NCBI GenBank assembly: GCA_006844705.1
Contig: SPJS01000111.1
Location: forward strand, 1-60,923
DNA length: 60,923 nt
Reading direction: 5' to 3'
From: Methylococcaceae bacterium
GTDB lineage: Bacteria > Pseudomonadota > Gammaproteobacteria > Methylococcales > Methylomonadaceae
How positions within the stretch are numbered: position 1 is the stretch's first letter; every line of letters starts with the position of its first letter. Both the position numbers and the translations under genes were made by a program. Below the pieces are notes generated by a model. It was not told the origin of the DNA. It worked only from the letters and a program-made list of their open reading frames with translations, and ran no database searches. Of the stretch, positions 26,452-34,217 are shown piece after piece.

Positions 26452-27684
26452 ATGACTGAAACCATAATAAAAATAGATTTGAACACGTCGGCTTATGAAA
26501 ATGAAAATATACATAACCGGTGGCATCCTGATATTCCCATGGCCTGCATGGTCAAGCCGGGCGATGATTTCAAAATTGAATGTTTTGACTGGACAGGGGG
26601 GCAGATAAAAAATGATGACGATGCATCCGATGTACGTGATGTTGATCTCAGCCAGGTTCACTTTCTGTCAGGGCCGGTGGGCGTTGAAGGCGCAGAACCG
26701 GGTGATTTGCTGGTGGTGGATATTCTTGATATTGGCGCGTTTGATGATTGTGAATGGGGGTTTAACGGGTTTTTCTCAAAACAGAACGGTGGTGGCTTTT
26801 TAACGGATCACTTTCCGGAAGCGCAAAAATCCATCTGGGATTTTAATGGCATGTTTACCAAGTCCAGACATGTTCCCGGCGTTGAATTTGCCGGTTTAAT
26901 CCACCCGGGACTGATTGGTTGTCTGCCGTCGAAAGAATTACTGGCGGAATGGAATCAACGGGAAACCACGCTGTTCAATACCGAACCGGAACGTGTGCCG
27001 CCATTAGCCACCCTGCCTTATGGGGATACTGCACACATGGGCAAAATGGTGGGGGATGAAGCCAAAGCGGCGGCTGCAGAAGCGGCGAGAACTGTACCGC
27101 CAAGAGAACATGGCGGCAACTGCGATATCAAGGATTTATCCCGTGGCTCAAAAATATTTTTTCCGGTCTACGTGGAAGGAGGCGGGCTGTCTGTCGGTGA
27201 TTTGCATTTCAGTCAGGGTGATGGAGAAATTACTTTTTGCGGTGCGATTGAAATGGCGGGCTGGATTCATTTACGCGTCAACCTGATCAAAGGCGGGATG
27301 GAAAAATATGCGATCAAGAATCCGATTTTCAAGCCCAGTCCGATTACGCCAAAATATGATGATTATTTGATATTTGAAGGTATTTCGGTGGATGAGCAAG
27401 GCAGTCAGCATTATCTTGATGTGCATATCGCTTACCGGCAGGCCTGTCTGAATGCCATCGAATATTTGAAGAACTTCGGCTACAGCGGTGCACAGGCTTA
27501 CGCCATTTTGGGGACTGCACCGGTACAGGGGCATATCAGTGGCGTGGTGGATATTCCGAATGCCTGCGCCACGCTATGGTTGCCGACAGATATTTTTGAT
27601 TTTGATGTGAACCCGGGCGCAGATGGGCCGACTGAATTTCTGGACGGAAGTATTCAGGTGCCGCTGGCACCGGATAAGGAATAA
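26452..27684 (+). CDS. fmdA: Formamidase
   Basis: The 410-residue protein belongs to the FmdA/acetamidase family, which hydrolyses formamide to formate and ammonia (and sometimes other short amides) in the cytosol. Conserved blocks include FDWTGGQIKNDD, VHFLSGPVGVEGAEPGDLLVV, FAGLIHPGLIGCLPS, REHGGNCDIKDLSRGSK and FSQGDGEITFCGAIEM. The length is normal. It directly follows urtE behind TAGGAG, so the transported amide is probably its substrate. The context parallels the fmd cluster of Methylophilus methylotrophus. Confidence 0.94.
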   Translation: MTETIIKIDLNTSAYENENIHNRWHPDIPMACMVKPGDDFKIECFDWTGGQIKNDDDASDVRDVDLSQVHFLSGPVGVEGAEPGDLLVVDILDIGAFDDCEWGFNGFFSKQNGGGFLTDHFPEAQKSIWDFNGMFTKSRHVPGVEFAGLIHPGLIGCLPSKELLAEWNQRETTLFNTEPERVPPLATLPYGDTAHMGKMVGDEAKAAAAEAARTVPPREHGGNCDIKDLSRGSKIFFPVYVEGGGLSVGDLHFSQGDGEITFCGAIEMAGWIHLRVNLIKGGMEKYAIKNPIFKPSPITPKYDDYLIFEGISVDEQGSQHYLDVHIAYRQACLNAIEYLKNFGYSGAQAYAILGTAPVQGHISGVVDIPNACATLWLPTDIFDFDVNPGADGPTEFLDGSIQVPLAPDKE

Positions 27685-27694
27685 GGAGCAAGCG

Positions 27695-28048
27695 ATGCCT
27701 GTCTATGATTATAAATGTAAGGAACATGGCGTGTTTTATGACCTGGCGACGTTGGCTAACAGTGCGCAACCTGTTGCCTGTCCACAGTGCCAGCAGCTGT
27801 CACCCAGAATTATCCTGCTGGCACCTGAAGTATTGGCCATGGCCAGTGAGAAAAAGCAGGCCATGGAACGTAATGAAAAAGCGCGTCATGAACCGCTGCT
27901 GTCCAATCCGGATCAGCGGGCTGAACACGCTGACATGCATAAATCGGGCTGTGGCTGTGCTTCGCAGCAGAGAAAATCTAATCTGATATATACGGCGGAT
28001 GGAAAAAAAATGTTTCCTTCCATGCGCCCCTGGATGATTAGTCACTAA
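27695..28048 (+). CDS. fmdB: FmdB-family zinc-ribbon protein
   Basis: The ATG at 27695 follows AAGGAG and is ten bases after the fmdA stop. It gives a 117-residue protein. The N-terminal MPVYDYKC and the CPQC pair form the single zinc ribbon of FmdB proteins, which were proposed as regulators of formamidase expression. The C-terminus holds a CGCA motif. It is last in the urt-fmd operon, and its stop overlaps the stop of the opposing transporter gene by four bases. Confidence 0.88.
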   Translation: MPVYDYKCKEHGVFYDLATLANSAQPVACPQCQQLSPRIILLAPEVLAMASEKKQAMERNEKARHEPLLSNPDQRAEHADMHKSGCGCASQQRKSNLIYTADGKKMFPSMRPWMISH

Positions 28049-29352
28049 TGATGCGCAGCCTGTTTGCCGCGGGTCTCATTGACGCGCAAGATCAGCACCA
28101 GTCCGAGCAGAAAAAACAGCAAGGTTGATAATAGTGATGCACGATGATCGCCTTCGGTCAGGTAATTGACAAAACCATAGCTTAACGGGCCAAGGATGGC
28201 TGACAGGCGGGTCACCACGCCCCACAAGCCGAGAAATTCAGCGGACCGGTTGTCCGGGGTAAATTTGCTGACCAATGCGCGCCCTACCGATTGGCTGGCA
28301 CCCATGGCCAGTCCGATCAAGTTTCCGGCGAGCCACATATGATAGGTTTCGTTGCCGATATATGCGGTAAAAATGGCCAGCACCCAGAACAACAGCGTAA
28401 TTGACAAGGTCGGGATCGAGCCGATTTTGTCCTGCAGATGGCCGCAGGCAAAGGCGCCAATGGCAGCGGTGACATTCACGACCATGATCAGGATGATCAG
28501 TTGTTCCTGGGCAAACCCCATGACCTCTTGTGCGTAGATTGCAGCCAGTACAATGACGGTACTGACGCCGGATTGATACACCGCCAGCGCTAGCAGAAAG
28601 TTGAACAAATCACGAAAATGGGTAGCACGCTTGAATGTTTCGCCCAGGCGTTGAAAACTGATCAGAATATAGGATAAATCCTTATCAGAGCGCACCGGCT
28701 CAGCGCGCTCCTTTAACCATAAAAACGTAGGCAGGCTGGTCAGGGCAAAAATGAGGGCAGTCAGGATCAGGGTATAGGGGATCAAGGTGGTATCGGCCAT
28801 ACCTTGCGCACGCCCCCAATGGATCAAAGCCAGGCAGCCGCCCAGCGTTAACAAGCCGCCAAAGTAGCCGACACTCCAACCATAGCCTGACATCTTGCCC
28901 ATACTGTCTTTATTGACCAGTTCCGGTAAAAAGGACGCGATCAGGTTTTCCCCCATGGAAAACATCATGGCGGAAAATATAACGATGGCAAAAGCAAACC
29001 AGACCGCATCACTTCCTGCAAACGCAAGCAGCAGGGTGGAGCTGATGCACCCTATGCTGGAAATCAGCAGTATGAGTTTTTTGCAGGCCTGGTGGTCGGC
29101 AATCGCGCCAATCACAGGGCCAAGAATCATGGTGATCAAATTAGCGATGCCAATCGCCAGAGACCATAAAAAAGTTGCCTGCCCCGGTGACTGGGCATCC
29201 AGCTCGCTGGCAATGACGCCCACAAAAAATGCACTGTAAATGGTGGTTAATACGACCGTGGTGTAACCGGAATTGGCAAAATCATAAAATGCCCAGGCAA
29301 TCAGTTCGCGTTTGCGAACGCCGGGCTTGGCCAGTGTTGATGTGTCATTCAT
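28045..29352 (-). CDS. MFS transporter, UMF1 (Atg22-like) family
   Basis: I place the start at 29352, where ATGA overlaps the TGA stop of the TetR gene; an ATG at 29388 would give a longer overlap. The 435-residue protein has about twelve membrane segments. The N-terminal AWAFYDFANSGYTTVV is the family's signature. UMF1 members are exporters or permeases of uncertain substrate. It is co-transcribed with, and probably repressed by, the upstream TetR regulator. Its own stop overlaps fmdB on the other strand. Confidence 0.88.
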   Translation of the reverse strand: MNDTSTLAKPGVRKRELIAWAFYDFANSGYTTVVLTTIYSAFFVGVIASELDAQSPGQATFLWSLAIGIANLITMILGPVIGAIADHQACKKLILLISSIGCISSTLLLAFAGSDAVWFAFAIVIFSAMMFSMGENLIASFLPELVNKDSMGKMSGYGWSVGYFGGLLTLGGCLALIHWGRAQGMADTTLIPYTLILTALIFALTSLPTFLWLKERAEPVRSDKDLSYILISFQRLGETFKRATHFRDLFNFLLALAVYQSGVSTVIVLAAIYAQEVMGFAQEQLIILIMVVNVTAAIGAFACGHLQDKIGSIPTLSITLLFWVLAIFTAYIGNETYHMWLAGNLIGLAMGASQSVGRALVSKFTPDNRSAEFLGLWGVVTRLSAILGPLSYGFVNYLTEGDHRASLLSTLLFFLLGLVLILRVNETRGKQAAHH

Positions 29353-29957
29353 TGGGTTTGTTGCTGTTGCCAGCCAGCAAGAAAACAATCCACTTGCATG
29401 GTCACCAGGTTTGCCGTGTCATCTACCCCCAACATCCCCAGTTTACCTGAAAGAGCCAATTGGCAGATACCATGCACACCCGCCCATAATGCGCGCGCGG
29501 AAAGCTGACATTGTTCGGCTGATATTTGCGGCGCCATGCGTTTAAATTCAGCGTCCACGCGGTCAAACATATGATTGGCTTTTTGCTGATACCATTCAGG
29601 TATGCTGTCGCCATTTTCACTGCTGGTTTCAAACACCATATGCCAGCGATGATAGTTTTGGCGGGCAAAGTCAAGGTAACGGATAGCCAGGGTTTCGATA
29701 AGTTCGCGTGATGCCAGTGAGGTGTCTACGTCATCGAGTTGAGCGGACAGGTCATCCAGCGCTTGTCCCTTTAAATGTAGAATCAGGTCGGCCATGTTTT
29801 CAAACACCATGTAAATACTGCCGACGGTATACCCGATCTCCATCGCAATTTTGCGCACTTTCAATGCAGCAAGACCTTCTTCTTTAACTATATTTTCCGC
29901 CGCGGTTAAAACCATCGTGCGAATTTCTTCCTGACTGTGCTCGCTTCTTCGTGCCAT
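29349..29957 (-). CDS. TetR/AcrR family transcriptional regulator
   Basis: The 202-residue protein has the N-terminal TetR helix-turn-helix (about residues 10-60, with ALKVRKIAMEIGYTVGSIYMVFEN) and a C-terminal ligand-binding domain of the TetR_C WHG type (AGVHGICQLALSG). The gene sits directly upstream of a UMF1 transporter with an ATGA overlap. The most likely target is its own promoter, controlling the transporter. The ligand is unknown. Confidence 0.88.
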   Translation of the reverse strand: MARRSEHSQEEIRTMVLTAAENIVKEEGLAALKVRKIAMEIGYTVGSIYMVFENMADLILHLKGQALDDLSAQLDDVDTSLASRELIETLAIRYLDFARQNYHRWHMVFETSSENGDSIPEWYQQKANHMFDRVDAEFKRMAPQISAEQCQLSARALWAGVHGICQLALSGKLGMLGVDDTANLVTMQVDCFLAGWQQQQTQ

Positions 29958-30126
29958 AAAGAGGTATAAATTTGTACTAGCGCACTACCTTACACGAGCT
30001 TGAAGTGGGAAACAAATCAGGGTTGGGAAAGTGCAGGCCACAGGGAAGGGTTGGATGATGCTTGAAAAATGTCATACCCCGGATAAAAGAGTGATCGGGT
30101 AATTTAGATATGATGTTATAAGCTTG

Positions 30127-30208
30127 GGAGACTGTCGGATTATGGATAATTCTACTGCGGCGATGTCCCGCTCGCCTCGCGACGAACCCCATAACCCGAC
30201 AGCCTCTT
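30127..30208 (+). repeat. Family A repeat, compact copy
   Basis: GAGACTGTCGGATTATGG at the left and CCATAACCCGACAGCCTCTT at the right are near-perfect inverted repeats around an 82-base unit. It shares ATTCTACTGCGGCGA and the CTCGCCTCGC segment with the copy at 2468-2630. The right end runs into the last codon of rsmA: its final bases include part of the stop codon. Confidence 0.75.
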
Positions 30209-30986
30209 AGCGTTTATGTATATTGCTGATATCGACAAAATTTTGCAGGCTGAGTGATTCCGCTCTTAACCCCGGATCAATCCCCAGGTTTTCCAAAGAG
30301 TGTTCGGTTATTATGTCTCGCAACGAATTGCGAATGGTTTTTCTGCGTTGGGAAAAAGCCTGGCTGACCACCTTATTTAAGGTGTCAATATTCTCGACGG
30401 GATAAGGCAGCGTGTCGTGGGGCTGTAGTCTGACAATGGCAGAATCGACCTTGGGCGCCGGGTCAAAGCTTTCCGGCGGCACCTCAAACAGTAATCCAGC
30501 AGAACAGTGATAGTGCACCATCACGCTGAGACGGCCATAGGCTTTGCTGCCTGGTTCTGCACAGAGGCGGTTGACCACCTCTTTCTGCAACATAAAGTGC
30601 ATGTCGGAAATCTGGTCAGCGTAGCTCAAAAGATGGAATATGAGCGGTGTAGAGATGTTGTATGGCAGGTTGCCTATGATTCTGGTTTTTTTACCTTGAT
30701 TCATTATTGTGGAGAAATCAAAGGCCAAGGCATCGGCTGCATGAATGTTGAAATTCTGTAAATGTGAAAAACGGCCGGTTAAATAGCTGACCAGGTCGCG
30801 GTCAAGTTCTACCACATCAAGTGTGATGTCATGACCCAGCAGAGGTTCTGTCAAGGCACCCAGTCCCGGGCCAATCTCCACCCAGTGTTCGCCTTCGCCG
30901 AGTTGAATATAATCGATAATGTCTGCAATGATGCGATGATCCTGAAGGAAGTTCTGGCCAAAGCGTTTGCGGGCTTGATGTTTCAT
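30207..30986 (-). CDS. rsmA: 16S rRNA dimethyladenosine transferase RsmA (KsgA)
   Basis: The 259-residue protein dimethylates A1518 and A1519 of 16S rRNA. Motifs are the N-terminal [14 protein letters not shown]-binding [11 protein letters not shown] (36-46), ELDRDL and the catalytic NLPYNIS from N106. The length is slightly below the usual 270. The start overlaps the pdxA stop by four bases. The stop codon lies in the edge of a family A repeat. Confidence 0.96.
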   Translation of the reverse strand: MKHQARKRFGQNFLQDHRIIADIIDYIQLGEGEHWVEIGPGLGALTEPLLGHDITLDVVELDRDLVSYLTGRFSHLQNFNIHAADALAFDFSTIMNQGKKTRIIGNLPYNISTPLIFHLLSYADQISDMHFMLQKEVVNRLCAEPGSKAYGRLSVMVHYHCSAGLLFEVPPESFDPAPKVDSAIVRLQPHDTLPYPVENIDTLNKVVSQAFSQRRKTIRNSLRDIITEHSLENLGIDPGLRAESLSLQNFVDISNIHKR

Positions 30987-31948
30987 GAATGATTTACCAT
31001 CTCTAAAGCGGTGTCTACAGCATAGATCAGACTGCCGGAATGTGCCTGTCCGGTGCCGGCCAGGTCGAGTGCAGTGCCATGGTCAACAGAGGTGCGCACG
31101 ATGGGCAATCCCAGCGTGATATTCGCGGCCTGTCCAAAGCCCTTGTATTTTAATACCGGTAGACCCTGATCGTGATACATGGCGAGTACGGCATCGGCCT
31201 GTTCAAGATATTTGGGTGTAAACAAAGTGTCTGCCGGTAACGGGCCGGTCAGATTCATGCCTTCCTGCGTTAAGGTTTCAATAAGCGGGATGATGATGTC
31301 GATTTCTTCATGACCAAGATGACCGCCTTCACCCGCATGAGGGTTAAGCCCGCATACCAGAATGTTGGGCGATGAAATGTTGAATTTTGACTGCAGGTCG
31401 TCGTGAAGGATACGTAATACTTTCTCCAGGCTTTGTGACGTTATCGACTGGGCGACATTCGACAGAGGCAAATGAGTGGTTGCCAGTGCGACTCTTAAGC
31501 CTGCTGTCGCCAGCATCATCACCGGGTCTGACTGGGTTAGTTCAGCAATAAATTCTGTGTGGCCACTGAAGCGAATGCCAGCATCGTTAATGACACCTTT
31601 ATGAACGGGGGCTGTGACCATGGCATCAAACAAGCCATCCCGGCAACCCTGAACCGCTTGTTTGATAAGGCGCAAAACATATGAGCTGTTTTTTATGTTT
31701 AATTGGCCTGTAGTGACCGGTTCATTAAGGTTTACAGGTAAGACCGATGTTTCATTGTCCTGTTTGCTGCGGTCAAACAGTGGCAGCTTAATATCAAGGT
31801 TTAACTGTTGGGCGCGCTGAGTTAACAGCTCAGGATCGGCGAGGATGATGAGTTGATGGTGAGTAGAATGATGGGCAAGTTGCAGGCATAAATCGGGGCC
31901 AATTCCGGCTGGCTCACCGGAAGTTACAACGATACGACGCGTATTCAT
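30983..31948 (-). CDS. pdxA: 4-hydroxythreonine-4-phosphate dehydrogenase
   Basis: The 321-residue enzyme makes the aminoketone precursor of pyridoxine 5'-phosphate with NAD. Metal-ligand histidines are visible in [22 protein letters not shown] and AMYHDQGL. The N-terminal [13 protein letters not shown] is conserved. The length and the pdxA-rsmA order, with a four-base overlap, are standard for gammaproteobacteria. surA, often upstream, is not here. Confidence 0.96.
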   Translation of the reverse strand: MNTRRIVVTSGEPAGIGPDLCLQLAHHSTHHQLIILADPELLTQRAQQLNLDIKLPLFDRSKQDNETSVLPVNLNEPVTTGQLNIKNSSYVLRLIKQAVQGCRDGLFDAMVTAPVHKGVINDAGIRFSGHTEFIAELTQSDPVMMLATAGLRVALATTHLPLSNVAQSITSQSLEKVLRILHDDLQSKFNISSPNILVCGLNPHAGEGGHLGHEEIDIIIPLIETLTQEGMNLTGPLPADTLFTPKYLEQADAVLAMYHDQGLPVLKYKGFGQAANITLGLPIVRTSVDHGTALDLAGTGQAHSGSLIYAVDTALEMVNHS

Positions 31949-32053
31949 GTAAATGAAAAATAAATGGTTAATTTACTATTGTAACGATTATTCGTGTGAA
32001 TCGGCGTGCAAATAAAAACAAACGTAAAATTAATGGTTTAAATGAAATTTATC

Positions 32054-32081
32054 TTGCCTGCTTAGAAATAAACAGTATAAT
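32054..32081 (+). promoter_or_regulatory. Promoter of the rimP-nusA operon
   Basis: TTGCCT (32054-32059) and TATAAT (32076-32081) are separated by 16 bases. The -10 is a perfect sigma-70 box. Transcription would start near 32088, ahead of two terminator-like hairpins. Confidence 0.65.
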
Positions 32082-32104
32082 GGGGGAATATTTTTTATGG
32101 TTTT

Positions 32105-32128
32105 AAAGCCCCTCGCAAGGGGCTTTTT
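32105..32128 (+). terminator. Leader hairpin 1, terminator-like
   Basis: AAAGCCCCT, loop CGCA and AGGGGCTTT give nine pairs, followed by a short T-run. It lies about 17 bases after the predicted transcription start, so it is part of a leader rather than the end of a gene. Confidence 0.6.
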
Positions 32129-32169
32129 AGTTTCAGGAATATGATGTTTCTGACAGCCGTTGTTTAAGG

Positions 32170-32193
32170 AAGAGCCGTTGGCTCTTTTTTTTT
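32170..32193 (+). terminator. Leader hairpin 2, rimP attenuator
   Basis: AAGAGCC, GTT, GGCTCTT and a run of nine T form a classic intrinsic terminator only about 24 bases before the rimP start codon. Premature termination in rimP leaders of gammaproteobacteria has been described (the rimP-leader element). NusA feedback is a plausible signal. Confidence 0.65.
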
Positions 32194-32216
32194 GTGTTGA
32201 GAAAGCTGGAGAACTA

Positions 32217-32702
32217 ATGCGGCAGGCGCCTGCTCATTTACTGAAGATAATCGAACCGGTGGTTGAAGGGCTGGGGTATGAATGCGTTGGCATTGAATAC
32301 AATCCTCATCCAAAAAACGGCCTGTTGAGAATCTATATTGATCATGAAAACGGCATTTTGCTGGAGGACTGTACCAAGGTGAGTCATCAATTAAGCGGTG
32401 TGCTGGATGTTGAAGACCCTATTCAGGGCAATTATCAACTGGAGGTTTCGTCCCCTGGTGCAGATCGTCCCTTTTTTAAATTGAGTCAGTTTGAACAGTT
32501 TACCGGCGAAAAGGTGATGGTGACGTTATTTCAGCCGATTAATAAACGCAGAAAAATTATGGGTGTAATTACGGGAGTTGAAGGTGACAACGTGTTGCTT
32601 GATGAAGCAGGCGAAGCGCTTGAGATTCCGATTAAAACGATGAGTAAGGCGAGACTGGTTCCCGACTTTTCCAAAGACAAAGGAGTTCAAGGTGGCAAAT
32701 AA
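32217..32702 (+). CDS. rimP: Ribosome maturation factor RimP
   Basis: I start at ATG 32217, with GGAG at 32208-32211. An in-frame TTG at 32160 would place the attenuator hairpin inside the gene. The 161-residue protein matches RimP in length. It has the N-terminal alpha/beta domain (PVVEGLGYECVGIEY, LRIYIDHENGI, DCTKVSHQLSGVLDVEDPI, YQLEVSSPGADRPF) and a C-terminal SH3-like domain. It assists maturation of the 30S subunit. It overlaps nusA by 11 bases. Confidence 0.95.
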   Translation: MRQAPAHLLKIIEPVVEGLGYECVGIEYNPHPKNGLLRIYIDHENGILLEDCTKVSHQLSGVLDVEDPIQGNYQLEVSSPGADRPFFKLSQFEQFTGEKVMVTLFQPINKRRKIMGVITGVEGDNVLLDEAGEALEIPIKTMSKARLVPDFSKDKGVQGGK

Positions 32703-34203
32703 AGAAATTTTATTGGTTGCAGATGTTTTTGCTAATGAAAAAGAAATCGATAAGGAAATAATTTTTGAAGCTATCGAGTCTGCACTTGAAGCTGCAACAA
32801 TCAAGCGTAATGAAAACCAGATTAAAGCGCGTGTGGAAATTGATCGGGCTACCGGAGGTTATACTACTTATCGTCGTTGGGAAGTGGTCGAGACGAATGA
32901 AGAAATTGATGGTGATGTAGAGTTTCCAGGACATCAAATTTTACTGGAAGCTGCACAAATGGAAAGCCCCGAAATTGAAATCGGTGACTTTGTCGAAGAA
33001 GAAATTGAATCTGTAGATTTTTGCCGTATTGCTGCACAGGCTGCCAAACAGGTAATTATTCAGAAAGTCCGGGAGGCGGAACGCAGAAAAGTTGTAGAAG
33101 CCTACGAACCCAAAGTCGGCGAATTAATCACCGGTGTTGTTAAGCGCATTGAAAAAGGTAATGTTTATCTGGATCTTGGGAGCAATGTAGAGGCTTTTAT
33201 TGCCCGCGAAGAAATGATTCCACGTGAGCCTGTCCGTATGGGGGACAGAGTCAGAGGATATCTGAAAGAAGTACGGTCTGAACCTAGAGGGCCGCAGCTG
33301 TTTGTTAGCCGCACCATGCCTGAATTGCTGCATGCTTTGGTCAGGCTGGAAGTGCCTGAAGTCAGTGAAGGGTTGATTGAAGTGATGGGGGCTGCGCGTG
33401 ATCCTGGTTCCAGAGCTAAAGTGGCAGTAAGATCACATGACCCAAGGCTGGATCCGGTAGGGGCTTGTGTAGGTATGCGGGGTGCGCGGGTTCAGGTCGT
33501 TACCAATGAGCTTGCTGGTGAAAAGGTCGATGTTATTTTATGGAATGAAAACGAGGCGCAGTTTGTTATTAATTCGATGGCCCCTGCCAAAATCGAATCC
33601 ATTGTTCTGGATGAAGACAAGCATTCCATGGACCTTGCGGTGCAGGAGGATAATCTATCCCTGGCGATAGGGCGTGGCGGACAAAATGTACGGCTTGCTT
33701 CGGAATTGACCGGATGGGAATTGAATGTTCTCGATTCTGCTTCGGTTGATAAAACAAACAATGAAGTTGCTGAAAAAATTAAACAAGACTTTATGGATCA
33801 ACTGGATGTTGATGAGGAAATTGCGGATGTTTTGGTTGAAGTAGGGTTGACCAATGCTGAAGAAATTGCCTACATTCCAGTGGATGAAATGCTTGAAATT
33901 GAGGGCTTTGACGAAGAGTTGGTCGAAAATCTCAGAAGCAGGGCCAAAGACGCTGTGCTGATTAACGCGATTGCCTCGGAGGAGAAAATCGAAACATCTG
34001 TACCTGATCAGGATTTGTTGGAAATGGAAGGGATGGATTCGGAATTGGCGCATGAAATGGCAGCCAATGGCATTATCACCATGAATGATCTTGCTGAACA
34101 ATCGATAGACGATATTCTGTCGTTTACAGGTATGACTGAGGAAAAAGCCGCTGTATTGATAATGAAAGCACGTGAACCATGGTTTGCAGATGAGCAGGGC
34201 TAA
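32692..34203 (+). CDS. nusA: Transcription termination/antitermination factor NusA
   Basis: The GTG at 32692 follows AGGAG. The 503-residue protein has the RNA-polymerase-binding N-terminal domain (1-125), an S1 domain (about 135-200), two KH domains ([12 protein letters not shown] and [13 protein letters not shown]) and two C-terminal acidic repeats (from about 365). This is the E. coli-type long form. NusA controls pausing, termination and antitermination and may act on the leader of its own operon. Confidence 0.97.
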   Translation: MANKEILLVADVFANEKEIDKEIIFEAIESALEAATIKRNENQIKARVEIDRATGGYTTYRRWEVVETNEEIDGDVEFPGHQILLEAAQMESPEIEIGDFVEEEIESVDFCRIAAQAAKQVIIQKVREAERRKVVEAYEPKVGELITGVVKRIEKGNVYLDLGSNVEAFIAREEMIPREPVRMGDRVRGYLKEVRSEPRGPQLFVSRTMPELLHALVRLEVPEVSEGLIEVMGAARDPGSRAKVAVRSHDPRLDPVGACVGMRGARVQVVTNELAGEKVDVILWNENEAQFVINSMAPAKIESIVLDEDKHSMDLAVQEDNLSLAIGRGGQNVRLASELTGWELNVLDSASVDKTNNEVAEKIKQDFMDQLDVDEEIADVLVEVGLTNAEEIAYIPVDEMLEIEGFDEELVENLRSRAKDAVLINAIASEEKIETSVPDQDLLEMEGMDSELAHEMAANGIITMNDLAEQSIDDILSFTGMTEEKAAVLIMKAREPWFADEQG

Positions 34204-34217
34204 GGAAAGGGGGAAAT

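Noticed and set aside
31949..32216. tRNA gene ahead of rimP, as in many gammaproteobacteria
   Set aside because: No cloverleaf or T-loop sequence is visible; the hairpins there are terminator-like.
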